Notes under the pieces: model-generated
Database searches by the model: none
The model's input: the letters and a program-made list of their open reading frames with translations, nothing else
What the model was told of the DNA's origin: nothing
Program-made: the position numbers and the translations under genes
Shown here: positions 8,372 to 17,186 of the stretch, one piece after another
Numbering within the stretch: position 1 is the first letter of the stretch
How the letters are laid out: the number at the start of each line of letters is the position of its first letter
Assembly (NCBI GenBank): GCA_024653345.1
Contig: JANLFV010000014.1
Span: forward strand, 1 to 40,925
DNA from: Candidatus Acetothermia bacterium
Lineage (GTDB): Bacteria; Bipolaricaulota; Bipolaricaulia; RBG-16-55-9; JANLFV01
Reading direction: 5' to 3'
Length of the DNA stretch: 40,925 bases

Positions 8372-9454
8372 TCACCCCGCGGCAGCTTCCCGGGCCAGCA
8401 CGAGCGCGCCATGCTCGACCACAGCATCTCTCAGCGGCGTCAACCGGACCTCCGGCGGGAGGACATTGAGGTGGCGGAGCATCTCCTCTCTCATCCGATC
8501 GACCATCTCCAGATGCTCGAGCGGCAGCGGGCCTCCGACGGTGATGACCTGGGGATCGTAGGCGTTGGCGATGTCGGCCAGCGCGATCCCGGCGTAGTGG
8601 CAGGCCTCCTCGATCACCTCCCGGGCCAGGCGGTCCCCAGCCTGCGCGGCCGCGAAGACGAGCGGAGCGGTGATGTGCTCCAGTAGCTCCCACCTGTGAC
8701 CTGAGCCCTCAGACCGTGAAACGGAAGCCTTCTGCTCTGCCAGGCGGAGGAGCTCTGCTCCGTAGCCTTCTCGGGGGCGGAGGTTCTCCTTGACGAGCCT
8801 CATTCTGGCATTGTTCGCGATCCCGGTCCCCGAGCAGTAGGCCTCGGCACAGCCGTAGTTCCCGCAGCCGCACTTCAGGCCGCCTTCCTTCACCACGAAG
8901 TGGCCGACCTCCGCAGCGTTCCCGTCCTTCCCGCGGAGGAGGTGGCCTCCGTCCCAGACGCCCGCGCCGAAGCCGGTGCTCAGGGTGATATAGACGAGAT
9001 GGAGCGAGCGCTTGTCCATTACATCTTTCCCGACCCCGAAGTAGACCTCCCCCAGCACGGCAGCGGTGCAGTCGTTCTCCAGCCTCACGGGGATCCTGAA
9101 CTCCTCCTCCAGGGGCCCCACCATCGGGATGTAGAGGGGCTTGCCCTGGCAGCCCCGAGGAAGCCGTGCCAGCTTGATGTTCGTGGAGTTGTAGATGCAC
9201 CCTTCCTTCAGCGGGCCGGCCGAGCCGATCCCGATCGCTGCCAAACTCCCGCCGGTCTCTTCCAGGCCCTTACGGAGAAGTCGGCTCATCTGCGTGCTCA
9301 GGCCGAGGTAGGCCAGGCCGTCCCGGTATTCCGCAAATCGATCCGCGGCCGTATCGGTCGCCTCCCGGCGCCGGAGGACGATCTTCCCCTCCAGGTCGGC
9401 GAGCGCGAGGGAGAGCTTCGTCCCGCCGACATCGAACCCTGCCAGGAGCCTCAT
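8372..9454 (-). CDS. ROK-family sugar kinase (probable glucokinase)
   Basis: A 360-residue ASKHA-fold kinase. The N-terminal phosphate loop is GFDVGGTKLSLALAD, the ENDCTAAVLGE segment carries the catalytic Asp, and the ROK zinc motif is GHFVVKEG then CGCGNYGCAEAYCSG. Late motifs are ALADIANAYDPQVITVGG and the closing VEHGALVLA. ROK kinases with this pattern phosphorylate glucose released from trehalose, maltose or dextrins. The substrate is inferred from the operon. The open frame continues upstream to 9697 but is noise there; the ATG at 9452-9454 overlaps the TreT stop as ATGA, showing translational coupling. The protein is somewhat longer than typical 300-330-residue ROK kinases because of a loop near residues 235-265. 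Confidence 0.87.
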   Translation of the reverse strand: MRLLAGFDVGGTKLSLALADLEGKIVLRRREATDTAADRFAEYRDGLAYLGLSTQMSRLLRKGLEETGGSLAAIGIGSAGPLKEGCIYNSTNIKLARLPRGCQGKPLYIPMVGPLEEEFRIPVRLENDCTAAVLGEVYFGVGKDVMDKRSLHLVYITLSTGFGAGVWDGGHLLRGKDGNAAEVGHFVVKEGGLKCGCGNYGCAEAYCSGTGIANNARMRLVKENLRPREGYGAELLRLAEQKASVSRSEGSGHRWELLEHITAPLVFAAAQAGDRLAREVIEEACHYAGIALADIANAYDPQVITVGGPLPLEHLEMVDRMREEMLRHLNVLPPEVRLTPLRDAVVEHGALVLAREAAAG

Positions 9455-10662
9455 CTTGGGGTGATTATCGAGAAGAGCCGCAGGTAATCCCGGAGGTGGC
9501 GGGTGATGAGGAAATTCCTGCGGACCTGCTCCCAGCCCATCTCCCCCATCTCCTGGGCCAGATCGGGGTTGTGAAGGAGGAAGGTGATCCGCTCCGCGAC
9601 CTCCTCGATGGACCGGACGAGGAAGCCCGTGACCCCATCGATCACCTGGAGCTTGATCCCCCCGACGGCCGTGCCGATCACCGGCTTCCCCTTCCACATC
9701 GCCTCTGTCACCGTGAGGGCAAATCCTTCTTTCAAGGACTTCTGGATGATGATATCCGCCCCGCGCTGGAGGGCATTGATCTCGAGGGCGGGGAGCGGCT
9801 CCCCCTGGGGCGCGATGAGGTGGATGCTCGAGTTTCCTTGGACGCGGCGTCTCACCCGCTCGAGGACCTCGGAGCTCTCTGGATCGTCGGAGGCGATCCC
9901 GCCGGCGAAGACCAGTCGGCAGTCGACCTCCCGCTTCACCAGCTCATAGGCCTCGATCACCCCGATGGGGTCCTTGAAGGGATCGAAGCGGGAGACTTGA
10001 AGCAAGATCGGCTTGTCCCGAGGCACGCCGTGCTTGGCATAGACCTCCTCGATCTTCTTCGCTTGCAGCTCTCTGTTCTTCTCGCTCAGCGGGTCGATCG
10101 AGGGGGGGATGATGTCCTGAGGGATAGGGAGGTATTTAGCGAACTCGGGCATCGAGAGGATGACCATGTCATATCTCTCGATGTAGCCCTTGAGGAAGTC
10201 CCAGATCTCCTTGGCCGGGTGAGAGATATCGATGTGGCACCGCCAGATCCAGCGGCTCCGCCCCGGAGGGCGGCCCTCGATCAGTGGCAGGGGCTGAGGA
10301 TCATGGATGACGACGATGTCGGCATTGAGGTCGAGTATCTCGGCGTTCCGCCTGTTGATCTCGCGGTAGCGCTCGAGCATCTCCGGGGCGATCTCCATCC
10401 CATTCCCCTGGAGGGCGTTGTGGATGCTCTTGGTGGTGCGGAAGAAGAGCGGGCTCCCCTTGATCACCTCCCAGCGGGTCTTGATCCCGAGCTCATTGAA
10501 CAGCGGCACGAGGGAGTGGAGCATCTCCGCCACGCCGCCGCCGACGAGGGTGGAGTTGACATGGAGCAGCGAGAGGCCCCGCAGGGGCTCCGCCAGGCGC
10601 TCTAGCTCCGCGATCTTCTCCGGGCCGACGACCTTCTCGTAATCGTGGATCTTCAGGGCCAT
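9451..10662 (-). CDS. treT: Trehalose glycosyltransferring synthase (TreT, GT4)
   Basis: A 403-residue GT-B glycosyltransferase of the TreT type found in thermophilic archaea and bacteria, joining NDP-glucose and glucose to make trehalose reversibly in the cytosol. The N-terminal domain holds LLHVNSTLVGGGVAEMLHSLVP (acceptor loop), then IDISHPAKEIWDFL. The C-terminal Rossmann domain holds ILLQVSRFDPFKDP and the donor-binding KEGFALTVTEAMWKGKPVIGT, the GT4 E-x7-E motif. The ATG at 10662 follows GGGAG; the longer frame begins with a TTG. It has its own strong promoter at 10688-10716 and is coupled to the glucokinase gene. Sugar-nucleotide supply is plausible from the nucleotidyltransferase at 16145. 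Trehalose phosphorylase is less likely but would share the fold. Confidence 0.87.
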   Translation of the reverse strand: MALKIHDYEKVVGPEKIAELERLAEPLRGLSLLHVNSTLVGGGVAEMLHSLVPLFNELGIKTRWEVIKGSPLFFRTTKSIHNALQGNGMEIAPEMLERYREINRRNAEILDLNADIVVIHDPQPLPLIEGRPPGRSRWIWRCHIDISHPAKEIWDFLKGYIERYDMVILSMPEFAKYLPIPQDIIPPSIDPLSEKNRELQAKKIEEVYAKHGVPRDKPILLQVSRFDPFKDPIGVIEAYELVKREVDCRLVFAGGIASDDPESSEVLERVRRRVQGNSSIHLIAPQGEPLPALEINALQRGADIIIQKSLKEGFALTVTEAMWKGKPVIGTAVGGIKLQVIDGVTGFLVRSIEEVAERITFLLHNPDLAQEMGEMGWEQVRRNFLITRHLRDYLRLFSIITPR

Positions 10663-10687
10663 CCCTTCTCCCAAGCTGAGTTACGAG

Positions 10688-10716
10688 ATCATACCGCCTG
10701 AGAAGGCGACTGTCAA
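10688..10716 (-). promoter_or_regulatory. Strong sigma70-type promoter for treT
   Basis: TTGACA (10711-10716), 17 bp, TATGAT (10688-10693) on the minus strand, about 26 bases before the treT ATG. The spacer contains the short palindrome GCCTTCTCAGGC. It lies in the 71-bp gap after the MscS gene, so treT-glucokinase can be expressed alone or by read-through. Confidence 0.8.
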
Positions 10717-10733
10717 GGGCTTCTCCTGGAAGG

Positions 10734-11588
10734 CTAGCCTTGCGGGGGCGGCGGGCCGCCGAAATACACCTTGACATGCGGCCAGGGGATCTCGATCCCC
10801 TCCTTGTCGAAGGCCCGCTTCAGCCGGAGGCGGAGCTCGCGCATCACGTTCCATTGGTGGATGGGCTTTGTATCGCCTAAGATCTTGATTGAAATCCCCG
10901 ACTCCTCGAAGGCGTCCACCCCCAGGACCTGCGGCGGCTTGAGGATGAGATCCTTCCACTGCGGGTCCTCGGCCAGCTCCCGTCCCACGCGGTTGATGAT
11001 CTCGATGACATGGTCCAGGTCCTCCCCGTAGCCCACACTGATGTTCATGTTCACCCGGGAGAAGGTCTTGCTGAGGTTGCTGGAGACGCGGATCTCCCCG
11101 TTGGGGATGATGTGGACGATCCCGTCCAGGTCCCGTAGGACGGTCTTCCGCAGGTCGATATCCTCGACCAGACCGGAGATATCGGCGATGCGGACCACAT
11201 CCCCAATCCGGTAGTGGTTCTCCAAGAGGATGATCACCCCGCCGATGAAGTCGCGAACCAAGCTCTGGGCCCCGAAGCCGATGGCCACCCCGGCGATCCC
11301 CAATCCGGCAAGGGCCGTGGTGATATTGATCCCTAGCTCGGAGAGGATGGTGAAGGCAGCCACGACGATGATGAGCACCAGCCAAGTGGTGACAAAGATC
11401 TTGGCGAGGGTTATTGCCCGCTTCTCAGCCTCCTCCGGCTCCTTGGGCATCCCTCTGGCGACGACCCTGCGGACGATCGGGGGGAGGAACCTCTTCACCA
11501 GCCGATAGAGGGCCCAAGACCCCAGGGCAATCAAGGCGATCCTCACGCCGTGACTTGCCAACCAGTCGATGATCGCTTGCCAGCCCAT
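10734..11588 (-). CDS. mscS: MscS-family small-conductance mechanosensitive channel
   Basis: A 284-residue inner-membrane channel that opens under membrane tension and releases solutes after hypo-osmotic shock. Three hydrophobic segments are seen (about residues 14-34, 65-85 and 90-112). The pore-lining third helix is ALAGLGIAGVAIGFGAQSLVRDFIGG, with the Gly/Ala pattern and FGAQSLVRDF hallmark of MscS. The beta domain follows (NHYRIGDVVRI, IIPNGEI) and then the C-terminal alpha/beta vestibule. The ATG at 11588 is chosen because AGGAGG sits nine bases upstream; a GTG three codons earlier overlaps that site. The gene lies between the AglEFG/glucosidase genes and treT, suggesting regulation together with solute synthesis. 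Confidence 0.92.
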   Translation of the reverse strand: MGWQAIIDWLASHGVRIALIALGSWALYRLVKRFLPPIVRRVVARGMPKEPEEAEKRAITLAKIFVTTWLVLIIVVAAFTILSELGINITTALAGLGIAGVAIGFGAQSLVRDFIGGVIILLENHYRIGDVVRIADISGLVEDIDLRKTVLRDLDGIVHIIPNGEIRVSSNLSKTFSRVNMNISVGYGEDLDHVIEIINRVGRELAEDPQWKDLILKPPQVLGVDAFEESGISIKILGDTKPIHQWNVMRELRLRLKRAFDKEGIEIPWPHVKVYFGGPPPPQG

Positions 11589-11604
11589 CAGTCTCACCTC
11601 CTCT

Positions 11605-12810
11605 TCACGAGCAGCTCTTCCGCGCTTTCTGAGCCAGCCTTACCATAGCTTGCGGCCAGGCGACCGACCAAAGCTGAAGGTCACAGCCCTCGCCCGGGAC
11701 CTCCCCTGGGCCCCGCAAGCCGCCTTCCTCATCCCAATAGCATAGCTCGGGGAACCCGAGCCTCTCCAGGGCCGCGCCGGCGCGCAGGGCCACCTCGAGC
11801 AGTTCTCTTCTCCCGTGGGTCACAGCCCCCTTGGCGATGAAGAACTGCTCGAACGGCCAGATCGCCCCTAGATGATAGGCGGTCGGGGAGTAGTCGAGCT
11901 GGCCCGGGGCGTAAGTGCGGAAGCCGTAGGGGGTCTCCAATGACCTTGCGGCAGCGCAGATCGCCTCCAGCTTCTCCCGCGTGAGGTCCTCAGGCCGGAG
12001 ATAGGCGAGCAGGTGGAGCCCGTCGGAGGAGATGCCGGAGATCGGCCCCTCCCGATCCTTCGCGATCAGGGGGTAGGAGAGGGCCTCATCCCACATTTCG
12101 GTGAATAGCGCCCGAACCATCGCTTGTGCCCCCGCTTCCAGCCGCGCGGGGCTGAGGCCCAAGTCGAGGGACTCACTCAGCTCCGCCGCGGCCCTGAGTG
12201 CGGCTGCGGTCTGGGCTTGGACTAAGGAATAAGCCACCGGATAAGAGGGATCCTCCCGGCCCGGCAGATGGGAATCTTTCCAATAAGTGGCTCGGAGGGC
12301 ATACCGGTTGGCCCCGCAAGTTGAGGGGTCCTCCCAGAAGAGCCCATCGCGGATGTGGGAGAGGATGTAGGTGATGGCGGCCCGCAATTCTCGGCGATGC
12401 TCCTGGAGAAGAGGGGCATCCCCCCTCGCCTGCGGCTGGAGATACTCGTTCGCCGCGAGCAGGAGGAGCTGGCTCGTCTCGGCCGCGTTGTAACGGGTCG
12501 AGAGCCCCCGGAGTTCCACCTCGTCGAATTCGTGGATCACCCTTCCAGGCTCTTCCCCCGTCCGTGGGTCCTTGCGCTTCCCCATGGTGAGGAGGGCGAA
12601 CCTGATCACCTCCTCCAAGAAACCTGCCTGCCGGAGCATCAGCGCCGTGGTGAGGAGGTCGCGGGCGAAGAGGCCGAACCTGGTCTTCCCGCCCATCATC
12701 CCGGCGTTGTAGAGCGTCAGCCGCTTGCCACTGACGGTGATGGTCGTTCTTAGCCGTTCCATCGCTTCCTCAGCCGCGGTCAGCACTCTTGGATGGATTG
12801 TCAACCCCAA
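11605..12810 (-). CDS. (alpha/alpha)6-barrel glucosidase-like protein (amylo-alpha-1,6-glucosidase type)
   Basis: A 401-residue helical protein that resembles the catalytic barrel of glycogen-debranching and GH15/GH63-like alpha-glucosidases. Recognisable pieces are GGKTRFGLFARDLLTTALML (like the RD-x-L segment of debranching enzymes), the HEFDEVE and NAAETSQLLLLA segments (like the A-D/E-T site preceding a helix), GPISGISSDGLHLLAYL, SPTAYHLGAIWPFEQFF and a final Trp-rich QLWSVAWPQAMV. It lacks the N-terminal domain of full-length debranching enzymes and has no signal peptide, so it should work in the cytosol on imported oligosaccharides. The TTG start at 12808-12810 is uncertain; a GTG at residue 9 is an alternative. 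It follows the aglG-like permease gene by 19 bp. The family call is moderate; activity is inferred. Confidence 0.65.
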   Translation of the reverse strand: MGLTIHPRVLTAAEEAMERLRTTITVSGKRLTLYNAGMMGGKTRFGLFARDLLTTALMLRQAGFLEEVIRFALLTMGKRKDPRTGEEPGRVIHEFDEVELRGLSTRYNAAETSQLLLLAANEYLQPQARGDAPLLQEHRRELRAAITYILSHIRDGLFWEDPSTCGANRYALRATYWKDSHLPGREDPSYPVAYSLVQAQTAAALRAAAELSESLDLGLSPARLEAGAQAMVRALFTEMWDEALSYPLIAKDREGPISGISSDGLHLLAYLRPEDLTREKLEAICAAARSLETPYGFRTYAPGQLDYSPTAYHLGAIWPFEQFFIAKGAVTHGRRELLEVALRAGAALERLGFPELCYWDEEGGLRGPGEVPGEGCDLQLWSVAWPQAMVRLAQKARKSCS

Positions 12811-12829
12811 GGTGGGCGAATCGCTCCCT

Positions 12830-13687
12830 CTACCCCTTCAAGGCCCCGGCGAGTATCCCCCGGACGAAATAGCGCTGGAGGGAGAAGAAGACGGCCAGGG
12901 GGAGGATCATCGAGACGAACGCCGCGGCGGTCAAGAGGTGCCAGTCCTGGCCCCGCGAGCCGACGAGCAGGCTCAGCTTCAGGGTCACCGGGGCCACCCG
13001 CTCAAAGCCTCCCAGATAGACGAGCGCCACCAGCAGGTCGTTCCAGACCCAGAGGAACTGGAAGATCGCCACCGAGGCCAGGACGGGGACCGAGAGGGGG
13101 AGGAGGAGCCTGAGGAAGGCGGTCCAGCGGGAGGCCCCGTCCAAGTATGCCGACTCGAAGAGTTCCGCCGGGAGCGCGCCGAAGAAGTTCCTCAACAGAT
13201 AGACCTGGAGGGGAAGCCCGTAGCCGGTGTGGGCGAGCCAGACGGCGAGGAAGGTCCCCGAAAGCCCGAGGCGGAAGAAGAGCCGCAGGACGGGGATGAG
13301 GGTCATCTGGAGGGGGATCACGATCAGCCCGATCACGACCATGAACAGGGCCTGCCGGCCCCGGAACTCCATCCAGGCGAAGGCGTAGGCGGCGAGCGAG
13401 GCGATGGCGATGGGGATGAGTGTGGCGGGGATGGCGATGAACAGGCTGTTGAGGAAGGCCCGCCCCATCCCCTCCTGGGTCAAGACGCGGATATAGTTCT
13501 CCAGCGTGAACTGAGTGAAGTCGAACGGATGCTGGAAGACTGTCCACCAGCCTGAGTTGATGATGTCCCCCTGGGGGCGAAAGGAGCTGATGAGCATCCC
13601 CAGCGAGGGGGAGATCCAGAGAAGGGCGATGGCGATGATCACCAGGTGTAAGGGGGCTCGGCCGAGGGCCCGCGCCAATCTCTCCAT
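12830..13687 (-). CDS. aglG: ABC sugar transporter permease (AglG/MalG-like)
   Basis: A 285-residue inner-membrane permease with six predicted helices. The EAA loop reads LFESAYLDGASRWTAFLRLLLPLSVP (about residues 186-211), the coupling site for the ATPase. N-terminal PHPF-DFTQFTLENYIRVL and the ending YFVRGILAGALKG are standard for the MalG/AglG branch. Its ATG (13685-13687) overlaps the stop of the partner permease by one base (TGATG), so the two are translationally coupled. The frame continues open to 13969 but that part only shadows the upstream gene. Together with the AglE-like and AglF-like genes it forms a CUT1 importer that lacks its own ATPase gene. Confidence 0.9.
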   Translation of the reverse strand: MERLARALGRAPLHLVIIAIALLWISPSLGMLISSFRPQGDIINSGWWTVFQHPFDFTQFTLENYIRVLTQEGMGRAFLNSLFIAIPATLIPIAIASLAAYAFAWMEFRGRQALFMVVIGLIVIPLQMTLIPVLRLFFRLGLSGTFLAVWLAHTGYGLPLQVYLLRNFFGALPAELFESAYLDGASRWTAFLRLLLPLSVPVLASVAIFQFLWVWNDLLVALVYLGGFERVAPVTLKLSLLVGSRGQDWHLLTAAAFVSMILPLAVFFSLQRYFVRGILAGALKG

Positions 13688-14553
13688 CACCGGACCGCCT
13701 CCTGGGCGCGGAAGCGGCGGATGTTCACCACCACAGCGGGGATGATGGCCAAGAAGAGGATGACCGCGATCGCGCTCGCCAGGCCGTAGTTGCGGAAGAG
13801 GAACATCTCCTTGATCATGCGATTGGCCACGACCTCGGTGTCGTAGGCCCCGTTGGTCATGACATAGACGATGTCGAAGACCTTGAGGACGAAGACGATC
13901 ATCGTCGTGGTCACCACGGCGATCGTCGACTTGAGGAAGGGGATCGTCACATACCGGAAGACCTGCCACTCATTGGCCCCGTCGATCCGCGCCGCCTCGA
14001 GCATCTCCTTGGGGATCCCTTTATAGGCCGCGGAGAGGATCACCATGCAGAAGCCGGTCCAGACCCAGATCCCGACGGTGATGAGCGCCAAGTTATTGAT
14101 CCAAGGCCGCTCGATCAGCCAGCCGACCGGCTGGAAGCCCAGGGCATTCACGAGGCCGTTGAGGAACCCGATCTGCGGGGTTCCGGCCGGGCGGTAGGTG
14201 TAGACGAACTTCCAGATCACCCCGGCCCCGACGAAGGAGATGGCCATCGGGAGGAAGATGATCGACTTGGCGATGGCCTCGTAGCGGACGCGGTCGAGGA
14301 GGACGGCAAGGAGCAGCCCCACGGAGACGGTCACCGCGGTGAAGACGACCAGCCAGATGGCGTTATTGCGGAAGGCGATGAGCATCGGCTTGGCGGTGAA
14401 CGCCCGCTGGTAGTTCGCCAGCCCGACGAACTCGTTCGAGCGCGGGCCGAAGAAGCTGATGATAATCGTGTGGATCGTGGGATAGACGAGGAAAACCCCC
14501 AGTGCGAGCAGCGCCGGCGCGAGATAGAGCCAGTGGCCCCAGCCCCGCCTCAT
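13687..14553 (-). CDS. aglF: ABC sugar transporter permease (AglF/MalF-like)
   Basis: A 288-residue permease, the first membrane subunit of the importer, with six helices. The first is WLYLAPALLALGVFLVYPTIHTIIISF. The EAA loop is MLEAARIDGANEWQVFRYVTIPFLKS (about residues 190-215). It lacks the large periplasmic P2 domain that the MalF homologue at 21599 has, so the two importers belong to different branches. The ATG at 14553 lies 90 bp after the binding-protein gene, a common spacing where expression of the binding protein is kept higher. It pairs with the permease that begins at its stop codon. Confidence 0.9.
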   Translation of the reverse strand: MRRGWGHWLYLAPALLALGVFLVYPTIHTIIISFFGPRSNEFVGLANYQRAFTAKPMLIAFRNNAIWLVVFTAVTVSVGLLLAVLLDRVRYEAIAKSIIFLPMAISFVGAGVIWKFVYTYRPAGTPQIGFLNGLVNALGFQPVGWLIERPWINNLALITVGIWVWTGFCMVILSAAYKGIPKEMLEAARIDGANEWQVFRYVTIPFLKSTIAVVTTTMIVFVLKVFDIVYVMTNGAYDTEVVANRMIKEMFLFRNYGLASAIAVILFLAIIPAVVVNIRRFRAQEAVR

Positions 14554-14643
14554 CCCCGGCCTCTTCCTGTGCGATCGGGGGAAGAATAAGGCCGCTGGGG
14601 CGAAGCCAAGCGCAGCCCCGCCCCAGCTCGATCCCTTAGCAAC

Positions 14644-15909
14644 CTACTTCCCGTAGGCTGCTACCGCTGCCGCTTCAATGTTTGCCAGCACCGTATCGAG
14701 GCTCACGCCGCTGACATAGTCGAGGACGCCCTCCCAGAAGGCGCCCGAGCCGACTGCCGCCGGCATGAGGTCCGACCCGTCGAATCGGAAGACCTTCGCG
14801 CTTCCCAGGATCTGCGCAGCCTTCCGGGTGATGTCATCGGGATAGACCGCCGGAGCGACCTTGGTGTTGATCGCGAGCTTCCCGAGCTTCCCCACCCAGA
14901 TCGCCTGGGCCTCGGCCGAGGCGAGATACTGCATCAGTTCCCGGACTTCAGGCGTGTCCTTGAAGGCGCTGATCAGGTCGCCTGCCCCGAGGAGCGGCGC
15001 CGGTCCCGGGACAAGGGGCGGGAAGACGAAGATGTCGTAATCCACACCAGCCTCCAGCTTAGGATAGGCCCCAAGGATGAAGCTCTGGATGAAAGTGGCC
15101 TGGCGATGGAGCAGGCAGCCCGGCGGATCGGTGAACATTGCCGCCGGGGAGTCACCGAAGTTGGTGGACAGCATTCCCCTCGTCCCACCGTAGACCAGAT
15201 ACTCAGGCTCCCAGAAACGGCGCCAATACTTCCAGATTAGCCCGACGGAATCGGAGTTCCAAGGGATATCGTGAGCTACCCACATGTCATAGACCTCGGC
15301 CCCGAGGATGCGCAGGGCGAGGTCCTCTAGCCAGTCGGTCCCTGGCCAACCGGAGGCCGCCCCACTCTCCAGCCCGATGCACCAGGGCGTGATCCCGTCA
15401 GCGTAGATCTCCTCCTGGAGATGGAGGAGTTCGTCCAGGGTCGCGGGGGCCCGATAGCCATTAGCATCGAAGCCCTTCTTGTTATACCAGACGAGGCTCT
15501 TGAGGTCGGCCGAGATGAAGATACCATAGACATTCCCTCCGACGCTCCCCAAGTCGACGAACGCCGTGGGATGGTCCGAGAGGTCGAGGAAGTTGAGGGG
15601 AACCAGTCCGCCCTCAGCGACGAACTCCTTCATCTGGCCCGGGTTGGGCAGCGCGGCCACATCAGGCGGGTTCCCTGCCTCAAACCGGGTGACGAGGATC
15701 GTCGGAAGGTCCCGCCCGACGCTCTCCACCTGCACATCGATCCCTGTCCGCTGCTCAAAAGGCACGAGCGTCTCCTCAAAGGCTTGCAGCTCTGTCCCGC
15801 TCCACAGGACCATGATCGTCACGCTCCGCTGCTGCGCCCCACCAAAGGCCGCCAGCAGCCCTACGCCCAGCAACACCGCAAACGAAATGCTCAGAACCCT
15901 CTTGGACAT
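14644..15909 (-). CDS. aglE: Alpha-glucoside ABC transporter substrate-binding protein (AglE-like)
   Basis: A 421-residue periplasmic or lipid-free extracellular solute-binding protein. A signal peptide covers residues 1-25 (LSISFAVLLGVGLLAAFGG, cleavage near AQQ). The mature protein starts with SVTIMVLWSGTELQAFE and carries the SBP-family-1 pattern. The run TPWCIGLESGAASGWPGTDW followed by LALRILGAEVYDMW closely recalls AglE of rhizobial alpha-glucoside systems and their Thermus relatives, which take up sucrose, maltose or trehalose. The exact ligand is unknown. A near-perfect ribosome-binding site (AAGGAGGT, seven bases from ATG) and a consensus promoter 160 bp upstream predict high expression. 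It is the first gene of the minus-strand operon running to treT. Confidence 0.9.
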   Translation of the reverse strand: MSKRVLSISFAVLLGVGLLAAFGGAQQRSVTIMVLWSGTELQAFEETLVPFEQRTGIDVQVESVGRDLPTILVTRFEAGNPPDVAALPNPGQMKEFVAEGGLVPLNFLDLSDHPTAFVDLGSVGGNVYGIFISADLKSLVWYNKKGFDANGYRAPATLDELLHLQEEIYADGITPWCIGLESGAASGWPGTDWLEDLALRILGAEVYDMWVAHDIPWNSDSVGLIWKYWRRFWEPEYLVYGGTRGMLSTNFGDSPAAMFTDPPGCLLHRQATFIQSFILGAYPKLEAGVDYDIFVFPPLVPGPAPLLGAGDLISAFKDTPEVRELMQYLASAEAQAIWVGKLGKLAINTKVAPAVYPDDITRKAAQILGSAKVFRFDGSDLMPAAVGSGAFWEGVLDYVSGVSLDTVLANIEAAAVAAYGK

Positions 15910-16068
15910 CCGTTACCTCCTTGTCTCTGGACTCTTGCGGCTGACCGTTCTGCTACTCCATCTACCACCCCCTTGTCGTGGGTTCTCCTTGAGGGGCGTT
16001 GACCGAAGGGCAAGTCGAATCCTGCACTGTATGTAGGATGATTTGCGTCTTACTGCTGTCTAACAAGA

Positions 16069-16098
16069 AGTATAGCACATCGCACGGAGGTCTGTCAA
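16069..16098 (-). promoter_or_regulatory. Consensus promoter of the aglEFG operon
   Basis: TTGACA (16093-16098), 18 bp, TATACT (16069-16074) on the minus strand. The predicted start near 16062 gives a leader of about 150 bases before aglE. No repressor palindrome is obvious to me. Confidence 0.8.
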
Positions 16099-16144
16099 GC
16101 CCCAGCGCTGCAGAGCAGAGCCGTTGGCGCTTCAGTCCGTGTCC

Positions 16145-17056
16145 TCAACCGCGGGTGATCCTCGTCCCCGCCCCGATGAGGCAGTCCCGCAGCTCCACAT
16201 TGTGTAAGTCGCAGCCGGAGTCGATCACACAGCCTTCGATCAGCGACCGCTCGATCCTAACATCGTCGAAGATCACCGAGCGCCGGACGGTGGAGCCAGC
16301 GATTACCACGCCTCGGCCGAGCCAGAGGTCCCTGCCGGAGAGAGCCATGTTCGCCTCGATATAGGAGGCCCGGTCGCCGATGTCGAACCACCTCCCCCGG
16401 AAGACGAAACCATGGAGCTCGACCTCTTGCTCAAGGAGCCACTCGTTGAAGAAGCCCGGGGCATCCCTCCCTCTTGGGGCCTGGGCGAGGAACTTTGAGA
16501 TCAGGGGGAAGGTCTCGGGAGGATAGATGTAGCAGGCGATGCTCACTAAGGTCGAGCGGGGCTCGAGCGGCTTCTCCTGGAAGCCGAGGATCTTTCCCGC
16601 ATCAGCGAGGGCTACCCCATATTTCCCCCTTACCCTCTCGCGGTCGCCAAGATCGTAGAGGGCCAGCAGCGGCCGCCCGCGATAGGCGGCAATAAACTCC
16701 TCCAGGTCGAATTCGACGATGTTATCCCCGCCTAGGACCAGGATCTCCTCTCGGAGGCCGAGCTCCTCTATGAGGAAGGCGAGGGCCCCCACGGCCCCCA
16801 GCTTCTCGTCCTCGCTGTGGGTCTCCTCGACGACCAGGCGCACATCCTTCTGGTAGCTTGCAGCCCAGCGCTCAAACTGGGGGGCGAACCGGCGGTTGAT
16901 GGAGATGATCGGCTTCTCCGTGAACCGCGCCTCAAGTCTCTCTAAGACATGCTCGATGATCGGTCTCCCGGCCACGGGGAGGAGGGCCTTCGGCCGCTCC
17001 AGTGTGAGCGGCCAGAGCCTCCTTGCGAAGCCACCGGCGAGGATAATCGGCTTCAA
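16145..17056 (-). CDS. Sugar-1-phosphate nucleotidyltransferase (NDP-sugar pyrophosphorylase)
   Basis: A 303-residue enzyme making an NDP-sugar from a sugar-1-phosphate and NTP. The N-terminal signature KPIILAGGFARRLWPLTLERPKALLPV has the G-x-G-x-R loop and the PK lysine. GGDNIVEFDLEEF gives the metal Asp, and YGVALADAGKILGFQEKP and FDIGDRASYIEANMAL follow. The C-terminal 60 residues (GRGVVIAGSTVRRSVIFDDVRIERS) are short left-handed beta-helix coils. Base specificity (glucose- versus mannose-1-P) cannot be read safely. The frame is open to 17314, but the start is most likely TTG at 17054-17056, nine bases after GGGAGG; that GGGAGG lies within the longer frame. It is divergent from the amylopullulanase gene. 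It may supply NDP-glucose to TreT and GlgA. Confidence 0.85.
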   Translation of the reverse strand: MKPIILAGGFARRLWPLTLERPKALLPVAGRPIIEHVLERLEARFTEKPIISINRRFAPQFERWAASYQKDVRLVVEETHSEDEKLGAVGALAFLIEELGLREEILVLGGDNIVEFDLEEFIAAYRGRPLLALYDLGDRERVRGKYGVALADAGKILGFQEKPLEPRSTLVSIACYIYPPETFPLISKFLAQAPRGRDAPGFFNEWLLEQEVELHGFVFRGRWFDIGDRASYIEANMALSGRDLWLGRGVVIAGSTVRRSVIFDDVRIERSLIEGCVIDSGCDLHNVELRDCLIGAGTRITRG

Positions 17057-17139
17057 GGCGAGATGCACCTCCCGGCAAGATTGTATGCCAGGTGCAGTGG
17101 GGACACAAATGCTCGGGAGGACGCGGGGCTTAACGGGTC

Positions 17140-17168
17140 TTGACAAATCGGGGTTTTGCCTATATAAA
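17140..17168 (+). promoter_or_regulatory. Consensus promoter of the amylopullulanase-malEFG operon
   Basis: TTGACA (17140-17145), 17 bp, TATAAA (17163-17168). The expected start near 17175 leaves about 12 bases to the ATG at 17187, just enough for the AGGAGG ribosome-binding site. It supports the 17187 start over the longer open frame. Confidence 0.8.
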
Positions 17169-17186
17169 AGAGCGAGGAGGTGGCCC

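Noticed and set aside
9455-9697. Long N-terminal extension of the ROK kinase
   Set aside because: The segment is a Gly/Arg/Pro-rich shadow of treT; the ATGA overlap and the phosphate-loop position fix the start at 9454.
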